Below are positions 20,729 to 26,201 of a stretch of 26,201 nucleotides of DNA, in pieces; the stretch's first letter is position 1; each line of letters begins with the position of its first letter. The position numbers and the translations under genes are program-made. Below the pieces are notes generated by a model. It ran no database searches. It was not told the origin of the DNA and was given only the letters and a program-made list of their open reading frames with translations. The stretch is from CAYRUP01 sp964578975 (lineage in GTDB: Bacteria > Pseudomonadota > Gammaproteobacteria > DSM-16500), in contig CAZOFA010000025.1 in the NCBI GenBank assembly GCA_964578975.1, forward strand, positions 1 through 26,201. The letters are read 5' to 3'.

Positions 20729-22021
20729 TTATCTCTGTTTTTTTGATATCGCAGTTGTGCCTGGCTTCAACGTGGCAGGATTTGCAGGTTGATTTTTATT
20801 TTCAAACATTGCTGCGGTTGATCTCGTTCGTCCAAAGTCTGCGGGTGATATGATTTCTTTTACTTCCTGAGTCGCAGGAGCTACGACACCCATTCCCAAA
20901 AAGCGCATCGAAGCTTTATGGCCTTGTGCAGCTGCCTTTTGATACCAATCGTGTGCTTGTTTTAGATCTTTTTTTACGCCAACACCATTTTGGTAACAAC
21001 AAGCCACGTTGTAGATAGCTTCAGGATTATTTTGAGCGGCTGCGGCTTTATAACATTTAAAAGCTTCTGTGTTATTTTGAGTTACTCCACCTAAACCTTT
21101 TTCATAAAAATAGCCTAAGCTGCGTTGCGCGGGCGCATGATTTTGCGCAGCTGCGAGTTTATACAAGCGCGCAGCTTCATTCATGTTCTTAGCTTTTTCA
21201 AGATAACGACCGTAATTGTATTGTCCAATTCGATCGCCTTGTTCAGCGGCTAGCCGATACAAGTTAGAAGCTTCTTGCTCATTTGGATCTAGTCCATACA
21301 TTCCTTTTTGATAGAAAAAAGCGAGATTTGCTAGAGATTCTGCGTGCCCTTGATCCGCTGCAAGACGAAATAAGCGCACAACTTCTCGCCCATCTTTTTC
21401 GACACCAGCACCATTTTGATAGCATTGTCCTAATCGATATTGCGCTTCCGCATGATTTTGTTCTGCGGCAAGTTGATATAAACGAAATGCTTCATCTACA
21501 TCTTTGTCTACACCGATACCAATTTCATAACAATAACCGAGACAGGTTAGACCCGCTGAATTATTTTGTTCTGCGGCAAGACGATATAAACGAAACGCTT
21601 CTGTATCATCTTGTTGTACGCCAATGCCATTTTGATAACAGCGCCCTAGAAAAACTTGACCGGGCGCATAATTTTGATCTGCTGCACGACGATAAAAACG
21701 TGCAGCTTCTTGTTGATTGCTATCTATTCCAATGCCATGTTGTAAGCAAAAGCCTAAATGAATTTCAGCTTCTGGATTTTTTTGTTCGGCCCCCAGTTGA
21801 AATAATTCCACCGCGCGTGCTTCATCGATATCGACACCAATCCCTTTTTGGAAGCAAAAGCCTAAATTAACATAGGCGGTTGGATGCTTGAGGTTTACTG
21901 CGCGCTGATATAATTCAGCAGCGAGTTCTGGATTTTTGTTTACGCCCTTGCCATGTTCGTAGCAAAGACCTAACGCAACCATCGCTTGTGGATGATTTTT
22001 TTCAACTGCACGTTCAAACAA
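20729..22021 (-). CDS. Sel1-repeat (SLR) protein
   Basis: 430 aa made almost entirely of Sel1-like helical repeats of about 36 residues. Ten full units can be lined up (such as PEAEIHLGFCLQHGIGIDSN and HAEAQYRLGQCYQNGAGVEKD), with a partial eleventh (HKASMRFLG). Then comes a ~50-residue tail without repeats (EVKEIISPADFGRTRSTAAM, ending TAISKKQR). Sel1 repeats bind other proteins; in Legionella LpnE, EnhC and LidL they act in host-cell entry and trafficking. No signal peptide is visible. The 5' end is uncertain: the only conventional start is TTG 22021 with no SD, yet repeat-like coding sequence (GLKAAFLFERAVEK) continues upstream to an in-frame TGA at 22084-22082, and an in-frame ATG lies before it at 22120. 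Confidence 0.85.
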   Translation of the reverse strand: MFERAVEKNHPQAMVALGLCYEHGKGVNKNPELAAELYQRAVNLKHPTAYVNLGFCFQKGIGVDIDEARAVELFQLGAEQKNPEAEIHLGFCLQHGIGIDSNQQEAARFYRRAADQNYAPGQVFLGRCYQNGIGVQQDDTEAFRLYRLAAEQNNSAGLTCLGYCYEIGIGVDKDVDEAFRLYQLAAEQNHAEAQYRLGQCYQNGAGVEKDGREVVRLFRLAADQGHAESLANLAFFYQKGMYGLDPNEQEASNLYRLAAEQGDRIGQYNYGRYLEKAKNMNEAARLYKLAAAQNHAPAQRSLGYFYEKGLGGVTQNNTEAFKCYKAAAAQNNPEAIYNVACCYQNGVGVKKDLKQAHDWYQKAAAQGHKASMRFLGMGVVAPATQEVKEIISPADFGRTRSTAAMFENKNQPANPATLKPGTTAISKKQR

Positions 22022-22145
22022 AAAAGCAGCTTTTAGACCGACAGAAATAAAATTACTATATAAATCAGAGGCTAATTTCGCTCACTGGATGATCAAGACT
22101 AAGTGTTTTACAATATGCATCCTTTAAAGTGGTGGAAAAGTGCAT

Positions 22146-22373
22146 ATGTCAAAAGTAGTTATCGCGAGTCTTATTGCAAGTATTTTGTTAGTCGGATGTA
22201 ATCAAAACAGCGTGAAAAAAACGGATCAAGCAGTTGAGTCGGTTGATGCAAAGGTTGAGAAATTTTCAAAGTCTCCTAACGTATTACAACCAGCCGCTAA
22301 AAGCGTGGATGCCACAGTTGATGCAGTACATTCGACCGTTCATACACAAGATTCATCGGCAAAATCGAAGTAA
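22146..22373 (+). CDS. Small lipoprotein
   Basis: 75 aa with a lipoprotein signal (MSKVVIASLIASILLVGC); Cys18 would be lipidated. The mature part is short, polar and helical with alternating Val/Ala spacing (KTDQAVESVDAKVEKFSK, AKSVDATVDAVHSTVH), somewhat like Lpp-type small lipoproteins, but I cannot assign a family. An in-frame GTG at 22140 precedes ATG 22146; GGAAAAG fits the ATG. It is divergent from the Sel1 gene, and its last 34 nt overlap the end of the dihydrouridine synthase gene on the other strand. Confidence 0.75.
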   Translation: MSKVVIASLIASILLVGCNQNSVKKTDQAVESVDAKVEKFSKSPNVLQPAAKSVDATVDAVHSTVHTQDSSAKSK

Positions 22374-23332
22374 TATTGCGTCACGATTTTTTCAAATTCG
22401 CATAACGTTTCGCAGTGATTGATTGCAGACTGATAATCTGATTTATTTAAAACTTGGCGTCCGTAATATTTTGCAAATTTTCGCGCGTGCAAGAGAGCAT
22501 GTTTTTCGCTGTTGAGTAATTCGGCTAGTGTCATCACATGCTCTGAAAAAATAAATCCAATTTCTTGCAAAGCGGGTTCTGTAAAATGCGTGTGCTTGAG
22601 TTCCGCCATTAATTTTTTAATTAACCACGGTTGCCCCACACTGGCACGCGCAATCATTACACCCGCGCAACCGGTTGCTTGCATTTTCTTTAACGAATCC
22701 ACACAAAAAATATCGCCATTGCCAATCACCGGAATTGGGAGTGCTTCAACAAAAAATTGAATATCATCATATTGACACAGTGTTTCATAGTGCTGAGTCC
22801 AATGACGTCCATGCACAATTAAAAAATCAGCACCTGCATCACGCACGCTATGCGCGACTTGTTGATTAAATTTATCAGTACTGTTGCTATCAACACGAAT
22901 TTTAATTGAGACGGGTAAATGCGTATTTTGTTTCATGGCTGAAATCAGTTGATAAAGTTTCTCTGGATCAGATAAAAGCCGCGACCCCGCACCTTTGCTG
23001 CGAATTTTATTCACGGGACAACCACAATTTAAATCAATTAAATCCGCACCCCATTGCGTCACGCGTTTCGTGGCTTCCGCCAATTCCGCGGGATCATTGC
23101 TCGATAATTGAAAACACACAGGTCCTTCATCAACGGCTTTGGTCACAAAGCGTCGCAAAAAATTTTCTGGCTGATGCAAAATTGTTTTACATGAAATCAT
23201 TTCGGTGCAGGAAAATGCGGGCTTGCTGTAACGCCAAATTAAACGTCGAAAAGGCGCGCTACTGATTCCCGCCAGAGGGCCTTGAATCATGTTAATAGGA
23301 AAAATACGCTTGCCGATCTGTAATGAAGTCAT
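22340..23332 (-). CDS. tRNA-dihydrouridine synthase (Dus family)
   Basis: 330-aa FMN enzyme that reduces specific uridines in the tRNA D-loop to dihydrouridine using NADPH. The N-terminal TIM barrel shows MIQGPLAGISSAPFRRL, the catalytic Cys105 in LNCGCPVNK, the SIKIRVD strand, FLIVHGRHWTQHY and VIGNGDI followed by GVMIARASVGQPWL. The C-terminal helical domain binds tRNA. The motifs resemble DusB more than DusA or DusC, but subfamily assignment is not secure, and the usual dusB partner fis is not adjacent. It is divergent from the aldo/keto reductase gene (90-bp gap) and overlaps the lipoprotein gene tail-to-tail. Confidence 0.93.
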   Translation of the reverse strand: MTSLQIGKRIFPINMIQGPLAGISSAPFRRLIWRYSKPAFSCTEMISCKTILHQPENFLRRFVTKAVDEGPVCFQLSSNDPAELAEATKRVTQWGADLIDLNCGCPVNKIRSKGAGSRLLSDPEKLYQLISAMKQNTHLPVSIKIRVDSNSTDKFNQQVAHSVRDAGADFLIVHGRHWTQHYETLCQYDDIQFFVEALPIPVIGNGDIFCVDSLKKMQATGCAGVMIARASVGQPWLIKKLMAELKHTHFTEPALQEIGFIFSEHVMTLAELLNSEKHALLHARKFAKYYGRQVLNKSDYQSAINHCETLCEFEKIVTQYYFDFADESCV

Positions 23333-23422
23333 TCTATCTATTTTTAGTTGACGGAAAATGTCATATAGTAGTTGAAATCAACGTAACATTTATACTTTAT
23401 TTACCAATTAAAAGGATTTTTC

Positions 23423-24412
23423 ATGCAAACAAGACAATTAGGCAATACCAACTTGCGCGCGTCCGCCGTCGGATTAGGGTGTATGGGAATGTCGGAATTT
23501 TATGGCGCGACGAATGAGCAAGAATCGATAGAAACATTACAGCGTGCAATTGAACTTGGAATAAATTTTTTTGATACCGCGGATGTGTATGGTGAAGGTG
23601 CAAATGAAATTCTGTTAGGGAAAGCATTAAAAAATTATCGTGCACAAATTATTTTGGCCACCAAATTTGGCGTGGTACGTGATCCGAGTGGTCAGTCGTT
23701 AGGTGGGATCGATGGAAGTCCGGCGTATGTTAAATCTGCGTGTGATGCGAGCTTAAAACGACTGGGCACAGATGTGATTGATTTATTTTATTTACACCGC
23801 GTTGATAAAAATGTTCCGATTGAAGAAACGGTGGGTGCCATGGCGGAGTTGGTTCATGCCGGTAAAATACGTTTTATTGGATTATCCGAAGTGAATGCGC
23901 AAACTTTACAAAGAGCACATCACATTCATCCGATCAGCGCCGTGCAATCCGAATATTCGTTATGGGTCAGACAACCTGAAGATGAAATGATTCCATTGTG
24001 TGAAAAATTAAATATTTCGTTTGTGCCATACAGCCCATTGGGACGAGGATTTTTGACGCATACCATTACATCCGCTGCAACGCTTGAAAAAACCGATTTC
24101 CGCACGATCTTACCGCGTTTTTCCGGTGAGAATGCGGAGAAAAATAGATTATTGGTTGAAGAACTTGCTTTGCTTGCAACAGAAAAAAAATGCACGGCGG
24201 CACAATTGTCCTTAGCATGGGTGTTAGCCAAATCACCGCGATTAATTCCCATTCCAGGCACAAAAAAGAAAAAATATTTAGAAGAAAATACGGCGTCGAT
24301 GAATTTTCAATTAACCAAAGAAGATGTTAATAAATTAGATACGCTTTTTAAATCGGAAGCTATTGCCGGGAATCGTTACACGGATGAAGGGATGCAATTA
24401 GTGGAAATGTAA
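23423..24412 (+). CDS. Aldo/keto reductase
   Basis: 329 aa NADPH-dependent oxidoreductase of the AKR superfamily, related to the YajO/Tas/AKR13-type group. The catalytic tetrad is visible: Asp51 and Tyr56 (FFDTADVYGEG), Lys81 (LATKFG) and His125 (LFYLHRVD). C-terminal cofactor-binding sequence IPIPGTKKKKYLEENTASM is also typical. The substrate cannot be predicted from sequence. AAAGGA precedes the ATG at good spacing. Monocistronic, followed by a repeat cluster. Confidence 0.93.
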   Translation: MQTRQLGNTNLRASAVGLGCMGMSEFYGATNEQESIETLQRAIELGINFFDTADVYGEGANEILLGKALKNYRAQIILATKFGVVRDPSGQSLGGIDGSPAYVKSACDASLKRLGTDVIDLFYLHRVDKNVPIEETVGAMAELVHAGKIRFIGLSEVNAQTLQRAHHIHPISAVQSEYSLWVRQPEDEMIPLCEKLNISFVPYSPLGRGFLTHTITSAATLEKTDFRTILPRFSGENAEKNRLLVEELALLATEKKCTAAQLSLAWVLAKSPRLIPIPGTKKKKYLEENTASMNFQLTKEDVNKLDTLFKSEAIAGNRYTDEGMQLVEM

Positions 24413-24420
24413 AAAATCAG

Positions 24421-24518
24421 TATCATTCCCGCCATCCCGTGTCATTCCCGATCCTGTGTCATTCCCGCGATCCTGTGTCATTCCCGCGATCCTGTGTCAT
24501 TCCCGCGAAGGCGGGAAT
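24421..24518. repeat. Short tandem repeats of the 'GTCATTCCCGC' core
   Basis: About four to five head-to-tail copies of a unit close to GTGTCATTCCCGCGATCCT (19 nt; the first copies are 1-2 nt shorter or diverged). They run into one standard half of the REP-like element (TTCCCGCGAAGGCGGGAA) just before the gap. The core is the same as in the inverted repeat at 10704-10776. Confidence 0.85.
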
Positions 24519-24535
24519 CCACTCAGAATAGATTC

Positions 24536-24545
24536 NNNNNNNNNN
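24536..24545. other. Assembly gap (10 N)
   Basis: Ten undetermined bases inside the repeat cluster. The true length of the missing sequence is unknown; a fixed 10-N run is typical of scaffolding. Repeat arms occur on both sides: GGCGGGAATCC to the left and GCGAAGGCGGGAATGACA (about 24630-24648) to the right. No gene is seen in the remainder of 24413-24665; the ~85 bases just right of the gap contain C- and G-runs (CCGCCCCCTGG, TTAGGGGGTG) that could pair. Confidence 0.97.
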
Positions 24546-24665
24546 TGGCTCTCCCCGCCGCGTGTTTTTAATTTATTATCTTTTCCGCCCCCTGGTTGTT
24601 TCATTTCCCGGGTTAGGGGGTGCCTCACACGCGAAGGCGGGAATGACAAGTAATGCCATGTATCG

Positions 24666-26201
24666 TTACAAAATATTTTTTTTAAGCGTCTCCAACGGAT
24701 CATCAACCATTTTCTTACTCCGCCAAGCCACATGTCCATCAGGACGAATAAGCACGGCGCCTGTCGGAGAAATTTCATATACGGTATGCCACAAATCATC
24801 CGGATCAATCAAATCACCATCATCAGCAATTCTGTAATTCTTAAGCGGAAATGATTCCCCTAATTCATACGCCGCCGTTTGCCATTCGTGTCCATCCGCG
24901 CCAATCAGTAAAACATATTCCTTTTCAAACAAATCAAGCGTTGAAATCATTTCTCCCTGCTGAATTAATTTCAAATAAGGCGCACGACTTCCCGGTAACG
25001 TGGTCGGGTTATATTTATCAGGCAACACACTCATCACTTGATCATTCTCAGAGTGCACTGCATTTGAATGATAAATAAAACCTAAATCCAACCCTTCGTA
25101 ATTCAGATTTTTTTGTTGTTCATGTAATTTTATTTTTAATGTTTCATGATCACCCGTTTGAATTGCTTTAAAGATATCAAAAAAGCGTTTAGCATTTTCG
25201 GTGCTCCATTCAATATTGCGTTTAGCAATAGGTGCACGTTCATCATAATAGGTATCTAGCAAAGCATCAGAGGCATTAGCTTTAATAACAAATGCCAGCT
25301 TCCAAGCAAGATTATGCACATCAGCAATACCTGTATTCATTCCCAAACCACCAGTAGGAGGTAAACGATGCGCAGCATCACCCACTAAGAAAATTCTGCC
25401 ATGGCGATATTGGTTTGCAATTTGTGCTGCCATTGTCCAAAAACTTTTATTTATAATTTTAATTTCAAGATTAGGCAGATCAAGAATGCGCCTGATCTCA
25501 TTAAGACAATATTCGTCTGTGAAATCTTCTTTTGTATTCTCCGGCTTAAGATTCATGCCCACTATCCAGCGATTTTTACCGAAAGCCATAAACAAAGAAC
25601 GGCCTAGTAACTTAGGATCGGTAAAGAAAAACCCGACGCTAGGTCGATGCTTAGTCCATTGAGATATGTCAAATTCACAATAAACGCTACAAGAACGCGC
25701 CAAATTGTCAGGACCTTCCATTTCAATTTTTAATTGCGTGCGTATAGCGCTATGCGCACCGTCAGCAGCTATGAGATATTGAGCGCATACAAATTCTTCT
25801 TTATTGCTTTTTCGATCTAGTAATTTTACTGTGACACCAGTGTCATTTTCTTCAAAAGAAATCATTTCCTTTGAAAATTGAATTTCTGCCTGGTGATGAT
25901 GCTGCAAAGTATGATGTAAATATTCTTCTACACAATCCTGTGTGACAAAACTAGCACCAATAGGACCCTGAGTATAATTTTCTAAACCTTTCATTTCAAC
26001 GCGAGTCACTTCCTTACCTTGCAACGACTCTGACCAAAGAAACCTTATTGCCTCTTTCGGAAATTCATATTTCAATAAATCATCAATATGTCCCCACTGC
26101 CTAAATAGCTCCATCGTTCGCATACTAACACCACGAGCACGCGGATGTGGCGTACGTCCTGAATGCTTTTCAACAACGAGGGAAGGAACATTTTGGCGAG
26201 C
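24666..26201 (-). CDS. FAD-dependent aromatic-ring monooxygenase (5' end outside window)
   Basis: A flavoprotein monooxygenase of the p-hydroxybenzoate hydroxylase/MhpA/PgaE type. The DG motif (IAADGAHSAIRTQL) and the GD motif that binds FAD (IFLVGDAAHRLPPTGGLGMN) are present. The final ~110 residues form the thioredoxin-like C-terminal domain typical of phenol hydroxylase-type members. The frame stays open past the ATG at 26123 to the window edge and encodes a family-typical segment (VPSLVVEKHSGRTPHPRARG), so the gene is truncated by the window. The missing part should hold the GxGxxG Rossmann motif. It would hydroxylate an aromatic compound using NAD(P)H and O2; the substrate is unknown. 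Confidence 0.92.
   Translation of the reverse strand, partial: ARQNVPSLVVEKHSGRTPHPRARGVSMRTMELFRQWGHIDDLLKYEFPKEAIRFLWSESLQGKEVTRVEMKGLENYTQGPIGASFVTQDCVEEYLHHTLQHHHQAEIQFSKEMISFEENDTGVTVKLLDRKSNKEEFVCAQYLIAADGAHSAIRTQLKIEMEGPDNLARSCSVYCEFDISQWTKHRPSVGFFFTDPKLLGRSLFMAFGKNRWIVGMNLKPENTKEDFTDEYCLNEIRRILDLPNLEIKIINKSFWTMAAQIANQYRHGRIFLVGDAAHRLPPTGGLGMNTGIADVHNLAWKLAFVIKANASDALLDTYYDERAPIAKRNIEWSTENAKRFFDIFKAIQTGDHETLKIKLHEQQKNLNYEGLDLGFIYHSNAVHSENDQVMSVLPDKYNPTTLPGSRAPYLKLIQQGEMISTLDLFEKEYVLLIGADGHEWQTAAYELGESFPLKNYRIADDGDLIDPDDLWHTVYEISPTGAVLIRPDGHVAWRSKKMVDDPLETLKKNIL

Noticed and set aside
21283..21870. 195-codon plus-strand frame with apparent internal repeats
   Set aside because: Exact antisense shadow of the Sel1-repeat gene; its repetitiveness reflects the Sel1 repeats on the other strand.
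24421..24518. Possible CRISPR-like array
   Set aside because: The 19-nt units are directly head-to-tail without unique spacers, so this is a simple tandem repeat of a REP-type core; no cas genes are nearby.
24456..24653. 65-codon frame spanning the N gap
   Set aside because: Composed of REP-like repeats and undetermined bases; not a credible gene.

Overview
The window looks like an AT-rich gammaproteobacterial chromosome fragment, most plausibly from the Legionellales (a Legionella/Coxiella/Aquicella-type intracellular lineage). The grounds are the tol-pal-cpoB-queE gene order, QueH-type queuosine synthesis, a Sel1-repeat protein, several orphan coiled-coil or hydrophobic 'effector-like' proteins, and two intergenic sites that match the Legionella/Coxiella PmrA-box consensus. 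The taxon is an inference from content; no rRNA is present. The sequence behaves like an assembled scaffold: a run of 10 N lies at 24536-24545, and the first ~155 bases are strikingly GC-rich and unlike everything after them.

Layout. 192-3748: tolB-pal-cpoB-queE, a tight operon for the Tol-Pal envelope machine plus queuosine precursor synthesis, followed by a tRNA-Lys(UUU) with its own promoter. 3977-6693: a HigB/HigA-like toxin-antitoxin pair with a perfect 25-bp operator palindrome, a Bcr/CflA-type MFS drug exporter, and on the minus strand a Phd/VapC-type pair. 6760-9953 (minus): an unusual ABC exporter with about 100 extra residues inside its ATPase domain, and an unrecognised coiled-coil protein. 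10092-10669: an AbrB/VapC toxin-antitoxin pair. 10816-13017: an MltB-type lytic transglycosylase, divergent from a C12orf65-like release-factor homologue, then an exported beta-carbonic anhydrase. 13395-15119: a secreted M4 (thermolysin-like) metalloprotease with its own terminator. 15188-16640: a PmrA-box promoter driving an unknown 459-aa protein. 16681-18932: QueH, a SAM methyltransferase whose ribosome-binding site lies in a dispersed repeat, and an unknown 204-aa protein. 19076-22021 (minus): a periplasmic PEBP-family protein, a second PmrA-box gene (Ala/Lys-rich coiled coil), and a Sel1-repeat protein with an uncertain 5' end. 22146-26201: a small lipoprotein overlapping a tRNA-dihydrouridine synthase tail-to-tail, an aldo/keto reductase, a repeat cluster with the assembly gap, and an FAD monooxygenase running off the right edge.

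Two themes stand out. First, 15.2-22.0 kb holds a loose cluster of orphan proteins. Two of them have near-identical promoters: two CTTAAG half-sites 11 bp apart, followed after 11-12 bp by TAATCT. That is the pattern expected of PmrA-controlled Dot/Icm type IV secretion substrates, so these are candidate undescribed effectors. Second, intergenic spaces are occupied by at least three families of long palindromic repeats, mostly between converging genes, and one of these supplies a Shine-Dalgarno sequence.
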